13,197 bases of DNA, from contig JBAQKP010000096.1 in assembly GCA_049301135.1 (NCBI GenBank), positions 1 to 13,197 on the forward strand. Reading direction: 5' to 3'. Shown piece after piece: positions 6,126-12,056 of the stretch (the first letter of the stretch is position 1; each line of letters begins with the position of its first letter). A program made the translations under genes and the position numbers. A model generated the notes under the pieces. That model did no database searches. It saw nothing but the letters and a program-made list of their open reading frames with translations, and was not told the DNA's origin. The DNA comes from JAYXXU01 sp049301135. GTDB lineage: Bacteria > Pseudomonadota > Gammaproteobacteria > Pseudomonadales > Moraxellaceae.

Positions 6126-8552
6126 ATGCCCTTGCTTAACAACACTCAGACACCTGCCCACCCTTTGGTTCAGCAGCGCGGCTTTGCGCTGATTGGGCTG
6201 CTGTTGCTCACCTTGATTTTGATCGCCGCAGTGGGTTTAGGGCTGTATATGATCAAACTGGATCGGGTGGTTAAAGAAAAGTTTGAAGGCAAACGCTGGG
6301 AAATTCCTGCCCGCGTCTATGCAAGGCCACTGGAACTGTACACCGGTGCCGCCGTCAGTAGCAACGCACTCAAAGATGAACTGAAACTGCTCAATTACCG
6401 TAAAACCGACAACTATCAAGCCGCAGGCACGTGGGCGCAACAAGGCGACTACTACTATGTACATACGCGTGGCTTTGACTATGGCGACAGCCAAGACCCC
6501 GATCAGGTGCTGAAAATCAGCTTTGCTGCCGACCAAATCATCGACATCCAAAGCACCCAAAACAACGGCACTGGCATTGCACGGCTTGAACCGATCCAAA
6601 TCGGCGGCATCTATCCACGCCACAATGAAGATCGGGTGCTGGTACAACTGGACACTGTTCCGCAGCCATTGATTGATGCGCTGATTGCCACCGAAGATCG
6701 CAGTTTTTATCAGCATCATGGTGTGTCGATTCGTGGCACAGCACGCGCGCTGGTCAGCAACGTCACCGGCGGTGCACGCCAAGGCGGCTCGACCCTGACC
6801 CAACAGCTGATCAAAAACTTTTACCTGACCTCAGAACGCACGCTTAAACGCAAATTTAATGAAGCCTTAATGGCAATTTTATTGGAGATGCGCTACAGCA
6901 AAAACGAGATTTTAGAGGCCTATTTAAACGAAATTAATCTCGGGCAAAACGGCAATCGCGGCATTCATGGTTTTGGTTTGGCCTCGCAATTTTATTTTGG
7001 TCAACCTTTAAATGAGCTGAAACTACACCAGTACGCCCTGATGGTCGGTTTGGTCAAAGGGCCTTCGCAATATAATCCATGGCGCAATCCTGACAACGCC
7101 CTAGAGCGGCGTAATGTAGTACTGAATAACATGCTGCTGACTGGCAAAATCGACCAAGCGCAGTACGACTCAGCACTGCAAAAGCCCTTGGGCATCCTCA
7201 AAAATCCGACTGCCGGACGCACCTTATATCCTGATTTTCTCGACGTGGTGAAACGTCATTTGGCTGAACAATATCAAGAATCTGATTTGCGCTCGGAAGG
7301 TCTACGGATTTTTAGCACGCTCGATCCGCGCGTACAAAACGCGGCAGATCAATCGTTCAAAACCACCATCGATGGCATGGTCAATCGCAACAAAAAACAA
7401 CTGAACGGCCTGCAAGGCGCAATGGTGGTGGCTGATCCACAAACCGGCGAATTGCTGGCGGTGGTCGGCGGTTCGGGTGTATTTACTGGCTACAATCGCG
7501 CGTTGGATGCGCGGCGGCAGATTGGCTCACTGGTCAAGCCTGCGGTCTTCCTCACGGCACTACAGTCTGGACGCTATAGCATCACCTCGCCCGTGGATGA
7601 CAGTCCCGTCAGTATCACTGGCATGGGCATGACCGACTGGCAGCCCAAAAACTATGACAATACCGATCATGGCATCGTACCGATGTACACTGCATTGGCG
7701 CGTTCCTATAACCAAGCGACGGTACGGCTGGGCTGGGAAATGGGTGTGCCAAGCGTGGTCAATACCCTACGCCAACTCGGTGTTGAAGCTGAGATTCCAA
7801 ACTATCCATCGGTACTACTGGGTGCGGTCAACCTCACACCGATGGAAGTGTTGGGCATGTATCAAGTGTATGCCGGTGGCGGTTTTAGTCATCCACCGAC
7901 CGCCATTCGTGCGGTGGTCAATGCCAAAGGGCAACCGCTCCAACGCTATGGCTTGTCGATGCGGCAGCGGATTGACCCCAGCCAAGCCTATATTTTAAAT
8001 TATGGCCTACAACAAGTGGTTGAAACTGGCACAGCGCGGGCGGCCTTGGCGAGTTTACCGGCCGATCTAAAACTCGCCGGTAAAACCGGTACGACCAATG
8101 ATGCGCGGGATGCGTGGTTTGCCGGTTATAGCGGTAACTATGTCTCGGTGGTTTGGCTCGGTCACGATGACAACCGACCGATTGGTCTGACGGGTTCGAG
8201 TGGTGCATTGCCGGTCTGGACGAACCTGATGAAGCGGCTGCCACTGACGCCGGTGGACTTGGCACAGCCGACCAATGTGCTGTGGTATTGGCTGGATGCG
8301 GCCAGTGGCCATCTGTCTGCTGAAGGCTGCGCGGGCGCAGTATTGGCGCCGGTGACACGGCAGACTGTCCCCAGCCAAATGGTCGCCTGTGCCGAACAAC
8401 AGTACGACCAGTACAATCAACAAGACTGGGCAGAACCGACCCTGACCCCAAACAATCCGTATGATCAGCCTGAAGTGAGCGCTGAACCTGTCGCACCCGC
8501 ACGCCCAGCCGCACAAGGCACTTGGCTAGATCGTGTTTTGGAGACTTTTTAA
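6126..8552 (+). CDS. mrcB: Penicillin-binding protein 1b, bifunctional class A PBP
   Basis: An inner-membrane peptidoglycan synthase with a glycosyltransferase that polymerises lipid II and a transpeptidase that crosslinks the strands. In the 808-residue form: a short cytoplasmic tail; one membrane helix (about 19-43, GFALIGLLLLTLILIAAVGL); a UB2H-like domain (from about 56; RWEIPARVYARPLELY), which is specific to the PBP1b type; GT51 with ATEDRSFYQHHG (catalytic Glu190), QGGSTLTQQL and the EAYLNEINLGQ segment; then the transpeptidase with SLVK (Ser468, Lys471), SYN (527-529) and KTGT (653-656). All catalytic motifs are intact. The frame opens at a GTG (6039), but I chose the ATG at 6126 because the tail then has normal length. 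Neither start has a strong ribosome binding site. The LpoP-like gene starts at the base after the stop, so the two form an operon. Confidence 0.95.
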   Translation: MPLLNNTQTPAHPLVQQRGFALIGLLLLTLILIAAVGLGLYMIKLDRVVKEKFEGKRWEIPARVYARPLELYTGAAVSSNALKDELKLLNYRKTDNYQAAGTWAQQGDYYYVHTRGFDYGDSQDPDQVLKISFAADQIIDIQSTQNNGTGIARLEPIQIGGIYPRHNEDRVLVQLDTVPQPLIDALIATEDRSFYQHHGVSIRGTARALVSNVTGGARQGGSTLTQQLIKNFYLTSERTLKRKFNEALMAILLEMRYSKNEILEAYLNEINLGQNGNRGIHGFGLASQFYFGQPLNELKLHQYALMVGLVKGPSQYNPWRNPDNALERRNVVLNNMLLTGKIDQAQYDSALQKPLGILKNPTAGRTLYPDFLDVVKRHLAEQYQESDLRSEGLRIFSTLDPRVQNAADQSFKTTIDGMVNRNKKQLNGLQGAMVVADPQTGELLAVVGGSGVFTGYNRALDARRQIGSLVKPAVFLTALQSGRYSITSPVDDSPVSITGMGMTDWQPKNYDNTDHGIVPMYTALARSYNQATVRLGWEMGVPSVVNTLRQLGVEAEIPNYPSVLLGAVNLTPMEVLGMYQVYAGGGFSHPPTAIRAVVNAKGQPLQRYGLSMRQRIDPSQAYILNYGLQQVVETGTARAALASLPADLKLAGKTGTTNDARDAWFAGYSGNYVSVVWLGHDDNRPIGLTGSSGALPVWTNLMKRLPLTPVDLAQPTNVLWYWLDAASGHLSAEGCAGAVLAPVTRQTVPSQMVACAEQQYDQYNQQDWAEPTLTPNNPYDQPEVSAEPVAPARPAAQGTWLDRVLETF

Positions 8553-9233
8553 ATGCTGGCCTTTTCGATGCAAAATATGTTGCCTTCGGTTCATCGTCGC
8601 TGCTCTCACCGATGGTCTAACAAATGGGTCTTGGGCAGTACGCTATTGGGTAGCCTGCTGCTGACGGGCTGTCAGATCACCCCGACCACCTCACCTGCTG
8701 CAAGCACTATACCAACCATCACTGCAACACCCATACCAGCAGCCGCTGGAGCCAGCACTAATACTCGACAGAGTCCCGTTAAAGCACTGCCGGAACTGGC
8801 CGCAGAGCCGCTCACACCAGAACGCTTACCCAGCGATCCGCAGCGCAGCCGGCCAGCGATTGTGCCATTACCACAACCCGCGCCGCGCGGTGGGGTACGC
8901 CGCGATGGGCATAATATTCCAGCATTTAACAGCTTGCTCAACATCGCACGTGAACAAATCGCCCAATCCAAATGGGCAGATGCCGAGCAGACGCTGACCC
9001 GTGCACAGCGCATGGCACCGGATAGCCCAACTGTGTATGCCTATTTTGCTGAGATCGCGATCAAACGACAGCAATGGAATCGGGCGGACAGCATGGCAAG
9101 GCGTGGTTTATTACTGACCCAGAATCCCGCGCAGCAACGCACCTTTTGGCAGATTGTGTTATTGAGTGCACAACAGCAAAACAATACTCGCGGCGTGCAG
9201 GAAGCGCAGCGGCAGTTAGGACAGTTGCGCTAG
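8553..9233 (+). CDS. lpoP: TPR outer-membrane lipoprotein, LpoP-like PBP1b activator
   Basis: A predicted lipoprotein that activates PBP1b from the outer membrane. Residues 1-40 form a long-headed type II signal peptide ending LLLTGC, with Cys40 as the lipidated residue. Gln at +2 is not the inner-membrane-retention Asp, so outer-membrane sorting is expected. Residues about 41-115 are low-complexity, rich in Pro, Thr, Ala and Ser, a linker able to cross the periplasm. The C-terminal part (about 120-226) has TPR-like helices (LLNIAREQIAQSKWADAEQ; VYAYFAEIAIKRQQWNRAD). Known: in Pseudomonas aeruginosa the PBP1b activator LpoP is a TPR lipoprotein encoded next to the PBP1b gene; architecture and position here match. 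The ATG directly abuts the mrcB stop, with GGAG (8540-8543) inside mrcB. The next ATG (8568) could also be the start. The symbol is inferred from synteny and architecture, not alignment. Confidence 0.85.
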   Translation: MLAFSMQNMLPSVHRRCSHRWSNKWVLGSTLLGSLLLTGCQITPTTSPAASTIPTITATPIPAAAGASTNTRQSPVKALPELAAEPLTPERLPSDPQRSRPAIVPLPQPAPRGGVRRDGHNIPAFNSLLNIAREQIAQSKWADAEQTLTRAQRMAPDSPTVYAYFAEIAIKRQQWNRADSMARRGLLLTQNPAQQRTFWQIVLLSAQQQNNTRGVQEAQRQLGQLR

Positions 9234-9236
9234 CGG

Positions 9237-10190
9237 TTAGCCCAATAGCCCGCGAATCCCTGCTACACCATAGCCCACGTATTGTTGTGCCGTCGCTAAG
9301 GTGGCGGCGGACTGTCCACCCAGCGCATATACCGGACAATTCGATACACCAGCCAACTGAGCAAATCTATCCCAACCCATGCCTATTTGTTCAGGGTGAC
9401 TCTCGGTCGGCAACACTGCACCCAGCAGCATCGCATCCACGCCTAACGCATCTGCGGCTTGTATTGACGCGGCATCATGCACCGAGGCAAACCACAACTG
9501 TCGCTCATCGTGACGCGGCAACACCGTATAACCAGCCAGATCCGCATGCCGCAAGTGATAACCCGCCACCGGTAAATTCAACGGATACAACGCCGCGTTA
9601 ATCACTAATTTGAGGTCGGGTCGCTGCTGTTGCAGTTGCTGAATCAGTGCTGGTTGTGCATCTGGTGCAAGAGTCGGCACGCGCACATACAGCCACGCAT
9701 GTGGCGCGACGTTTTGGGTGTGGTAATCCAGCCAAGCCTCTAGTGTGTCAAATGCACTCACATCATGGCTAATCGTATACAGGTCAGGCAGTTGGGCAGC
9801 ACGTAAAATCGGTCGATTGGCATCCGGAAACTGATACTGCCACAGCTCGGCTGGTGCGACCCATTTGACCGGTTGGCCTTCTGCGCCATGTGGCTCACCG
9901 CTAAATTGATCAACACGATACACATGTAAGCAGACAGTTTTTTCGGGATAGCGGTAGTGCAGCCGTCGTACAAAGCGGCAGGTTTGCACTTGGATACCAA
10001 GCTCTTCGGCCAGTTCACGCGCTAAGGCGGCGGGGACAGATTCGCCTGCATCGACTTTGCCACCGGAAAATTCGTAACGCCCGCCCTGATGTTTGCTGCT
10101 GTCACGCCATGCGATCAGCACTTGTGCGTTGCGGACGATCAGGCCGACGGCGACGTTGAGTTGGGATGGTTGCTGGGTTAAATCCTGCAC
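9237..10190 (-). CDS. Nudix hydrolase fused to a thiamine-phosphate-synthase-like domain
   Basis: A two-domain cytoplasmic protein of 317 residues. The N-terminal Nudix domain has a complete Nudix box at 44-66 (GKVDAGES, then RELAEELGI; metal-binding Glu59, Glu62 and Glu63), as in MutT-type enzymes that hydrolyse nucleoside diphosphate derivatives such as 8-oxo-dGTP. The C-terminal half (about 136-317) resembles ThiE/TenI: SVHDAASIQAADALGVDAMLLGAVLPTESHP split by short variation, then PVYALGG (287-293). The region where thiamine-phosphate synthases carry an Asn-Asp-Arg motif reads INAALY here, so synthase activity is doubtful. The same fusion is a known gammaproteobacterial family. Start: the frame reaches an ATG at 10262, but the GTG at 10190 has a strong AGGAG 7 bases upstream and places the Nudix strand (LNVAVGLIV) at the usual distance. 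A -10-like TATACT lies at 10226-10221. It converges on the lpoP-like gene with a 3-base gap. Confidence 0.9.
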   Translation of the reverse strand: MQDLTQQPSQLNVAVGLIVRNAQVLIAWRDSSKHQGGRYEFSGGKVDAGESVPAALARELAEELGIQVQTCRFVRRLHYRYPEKTVCLHVYRVDQFSGEPHGAEGQPVKWVAPAELWQYQFPDANRPILRAAQLPDLYTISHDVSAFDTLEAWLDYHTQNVAPHAWLYVRVPTLAPDAQPALIQQLQQQRPDLKLVINAALYPLNLPVAGYHLRHADLAGYTVLPRHDERQLWFASVHDAASIQAADALGVDAMLLGAVLPTESHPEQIGMGWDRFAQLAGVSNCPVYALGGQSAATLATAQQYVGYGVAGIRGLLG

Positions 10191-10197
10191 AAAACCG

Positions 10198-10202
10198 CTC
10201 CT
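10198..10202 (-). promoter_or_regulatory. Ribosome binding site that fixes the GTG start of the Nudix fusion
   Basis: AGGAG on the minus strand, 7 bases from the GTG at 10190. The upstream ATG at 10262 lacks a comparable site, and the extra 24 residues it would add do not look like part of the Nudix domain. Confidence 0.8.
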
Positions 10203-10277
10203 GTTATGCACAATTCTGGCAGTATATGAGATCTCAGCCCGACATGTGACAGGCAAGTCCATGCCAGAAGGCTGATG

Positions 10278-10292
10278 TGATCAGATTGATCA
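10278..10292. repeat. Two TGATCA palindromes, 9 bases apart
   Basis: TGATCA at 10278-10283 and again at 10287-10292, separated by GAT. The second copy overlaps the putative -35 of the 427-residue gene. Two equally phased palindromes next to a promoter suggest a protein-binding site. TGATCA contains GATC, so Dam methylation could matter if the host has Dam. Confidence 0.4.
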
Positions 10293-10314
10293 TATAACAC
10301 ACATTTTTTAGATT
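10286..10314 (+). promoter_or_regulatory. Putative promoter of the 427-residue gene
   Basis: TTGATC (10286-10291, 4/6), a 17-base spacer, and TAGATT (10309-10314, 4/6). Transcription would start about 15-20 bases before the ribosome binding site AGAGAGGA (10321-10328). A TATAAC-like run at 10294-10299 is an alternative -10. Moderate to weak by eye. Confidence 0.35.
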
Positions 10315-10336
10315 GTGACCAGAGAGGATAGCACTG

Positions 10337-11620
10337 ATGAGTTATGATATTTGCATCTGGGATCCGTATGCGTTTGCACGCCCTAAAGACTACATCCCAA
10401 CCGATTTAGCAGAGGCAGAAGACATCCGTTTTGCGCTGGATTGGGACGAAGACGAGCATCTCACCGATCCACGCCCAATGCTGCCTGAAAACCCCAAATT
10501 CGCTGCATTTCTGGCAGATTTGCAGGAGGTTGCCAAACAAAAACTTTTTAGCGACCTGTTTAGAAACGCATATGCCGACTGTATGTCGGCGCTATTAGAA
10601 GAGGCCAATCACAATCGCAATCACTATTTTCTGCTTCCATCCACTAGTCAGTTTATCGCTTCTGGTGAGCATTATTTGGCGATCTATGGATTGTTACGAC
10701 GGCATCGTTTAGCCATGTTTGATCAGGATGCTTGGCGGGTGATGCTTCCCGACGGAAGGACGCTACCAGCCGATTTTGTGACGTATTTGCCAAGTATTGA
10801 GCATCAGTTAAAGCGCAATAAACGAGAGCGTCTGACCTATTCGATAGAATCTGGCGAGTTGCCACAACTCATCGAAACATTTGCTACGCATTTTACGCCG
10901 ATCGTTCATGCGCATTTTGAAAATCAAGGCTATCAGCTTGATCCAACATCAATAGGCGTTTCGCCAGAAGCTGGGCAGGTTAAATATACTTACCTAAAGA
11001 ATAAGGCGTTGTTCGACATTCGTGCGCATATCATGGTGGTCAATCGCTATGATGAGTACCATACCTCCATGTCATTTAGTCTATTTGTACCGTCGGTTGA
11101 AGCTTATTTTAAGCATGTTGCAGATAGCCCGAGCCGCCTGGGACTACCTTTATTGCTGGTGAAAGATCAACGTTTACGTTCTCAACGACTAGAAGCACCA
11201 GTTGATGTTACGGCCTATTTGGCCAGTAGTCAGCCGATGCTAGACTTTTTAGATCAGATGAATTGTTTTGAGCAGTTATGGGAACTTTGGCTCAAGCCAG
11301 ATCCACTGAATCCAGATGCAAGCAGCAACCAACTCAAAGATGGTCCTTATACAGATATGTATATACGTAACAAATTTCTTACAGAAAGGACGTTAAAAGC
11401 GCTGATTTTAATGCGGCTGATGAATCAACCGGAAAAATACGGGCTTATTATTGAGCATCTATATCGGTACGCCCTCACAAGTGGCCTGCCAGAAGAGCCG
11501 CCATCACCCTATCATCGTTCAAAGAGATATCCAAAGAAAAGCCTTCGTGAGGTATTTTTGCTGGACTGGGCAACCCTCACTGAGCTGCTTGATCGAGACT
11601 ATCCTCCGTCTACTGATTAA
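10337..11620 (+). CDS. Hypothetical protein with MSYD-type N-terminus
   Basis: A 427-residue protein of unknown function. The N-terminal part (1 to about 155) opens MSYDICIWDPYAFARPKDY and contains HYLAIYGLLRRHRLAMFDQD followed by LPDGRTLPADF. This resembles a family of uncharacterised bacterial proteins starting MSYDLYxW, in which this segment tells of a small alpha/beta domain. The rest (about 175-427) appears to be a second domain with a strand-rich core (KYTYLKNKALFDIRAHIMVV; HTSMSFSLFVPSV), faintly like DUF4304-type proteins, and a helical tail (TERTLKALILMRLMNQP). There is no signal peptide, membrane segment or catalytic motif I can name. AGAGAGGA sits about 8 bases before the ATG. Sampled lines are 40-42% GC, below the neighbours, suggesting acquired DNA. 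MSYD-type proteins sometimes occur beside secreted toxins, but none is seen here. Confidence 0.85.
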   Translation: MSYDICIWDPYAFARPKDYIPTDLAEAEDIRFALDWDEDEHLTDPRPMLPENPKFAAFLADLQEVAKQKLFSDLFRNAYADCMSALLEEANHNRNHYFLLPSTSQFIASGEHYLAIYGLLRRHRLAMFDQDAWRVMLPDGRTLPADFVTYLPSIEHQLKRNKRERLTYSIESGELPQLIETFATHFTPIVHAHFENQGYQLDPTSIGVSPEAGQVKYTYLKNKALFDIRAHIMVVNRYDEYHTSMSFSLFVPSVEAYFKHVADSPSRLGLPLLLVKDQRLRSQRLEAPVDVTAYLASSQPMLDFLDQMNCFEQLWELWLKPDPLNPDASSNQLKDGPYTDMYIRNKFLTERTLKALILMRLMNQPEKYGLIIEHLYRYALTSGLPEEPPSPYHRSKRYPKKSLREVFLLDWATLTELLDRDYPPSTD

Positions 11621-11731
11621 GGTTATGGTCGTTGGGCTGAAGAGGGCGTGCTTAACGCTCCCCCATGCCCTGCGATAGCTATGACGCGCACTATTGTCCA
11701 AAAAACAATCCGTAAACATGGCTGAAACGTA

Positions 11732-11761
11732 TTGACAGATGCAAACGATAATAATTATCAT
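11732..11761 (+). promoter_or_regulatory. hemP promoter
   Basis: A consensus -35 TTGACA (11732-11737), an 18-base spacer, and TATCAT (11756-11761, 5/6 to the -10 consensus). Transcription would start near 11768, leaving a leader of about 34 bases before the hemP ATG. The Fur box covers the spacer and most of the -10. Confidence 0.75.
11746..11760. promoter_or_regulatory. Fur box over the hemP promoter
   Basis: GATAATAATTATC (11747-11759) is a perfect 6-1-6 palindrome and matches the 7-1-7 Fur consensus TGATAATNATTATCA at 14 of 15 positions (C instead of the first T). Iron-loaded Fur bound here would block RNA polymerase, so hemP should be expressed under iron limitation. Confidence 0.88.
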
Positions 11762-11801
11762 TAACTCAGCCAACAACACCGCCACTCACGGAGAACACCA
11801 C

Positions 11802-11966
11802 ATGAACGCGCCATTTCAATTCTTTAGCCAAAGCCAAGCCCACGCCCTACCCGTGCTGCACTCACAACATCTATTTGCCATGAGCCGCGAAATTCGCATC
11901 ATGCATGAAGGTGAAGAATACCGCCTACGGCTGACCCGTAACAATCGGTTGATTTTGACCAAGTAA
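11802..11966 (+). CDS. hemP: Hemin uptake protein HemP
   Basis: A 54-residue cytoplasmic protein of the HemP family, which is linked to haem uptake and expression of haem receptors; its mechanism is not settled. The conserved C-terminal half is fully recognisable: REIRIMHEGEEYRLRLTRNN (29-48) ending LILTK. The frame stays open upstream to 11739, but the ATG at 11802 is preferred because GGAG (11790-11793) lies 8 bases ahead and the promoter and Fur box fall just upstream. The gene is alone: no TonB-dependent receptor or haem-transport gene follows, and the next gene is convergent. Very short, but family, regulation and ribosome binding site agree. Confidence 0.92.
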   Translation: MNAPFQFFSQSQAHALPVLHSQHLFAMSREIRIMHEGEEYRLRLTRNNRLILTK

Positions 11967-12010
11967 ACAAAACGAATTGTCAAACGAGCTGCGTACTACG
12001 ACTTTCCTAA

Positions 12011-12040
12011 ATCCCCCAACCCCCTTTAAAAAAGGGGGCT
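12011..12040. repeat. C-run/G-run inverted repeat between convergent genes (possible bidirectional terminator)
   Basis: CCCCCTTT (12020-12027), AAA loop, AAAGGGGG (12031-12038): a perfect 8-bp stem. A second CCCCC at 12013-12017 could pair instead with the G-run. No T-run follows on either strand, so it is not a classical intrinsic terminator, though its place between hemP and the VWA gene suits one. The wording resembles a short dispersed intergenic repeat seen in many bacterial genomes; that is from memory and unverified. Confidence 0.6.
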
Positions 12041-12056
12041 AAGCAGAATCTAAGGC

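Noticed and set aside
6237..6803. 188-residue minus-strand frame inside mrcB
   Set aside because: The plus-strand frame carries all the PBP1b motifs; this is its antisense shadow.
7918..8514. 198-residue minus-strand frame inside the 3' end of mrcB
   Set aside because: Antisense shadow of the transpeptidase domain, with an improbable composition rich in Pro, Ser and Arg.
9226..9245. Terminator in the 3-base gap between the lpoP-like and Nudix genes
   Set aside because: Only a 4-bp stem (GCTA/TAGC) can be drawn, with no T-run.
11621..11731. Terminator or small RNA between the 427-residue gene and hemP
   Set aside because: Possible stems (GGGCGT with ACGCTCCC, ATTGT with ACAAT) are bulged or only 5 bp, and no T-run follows.
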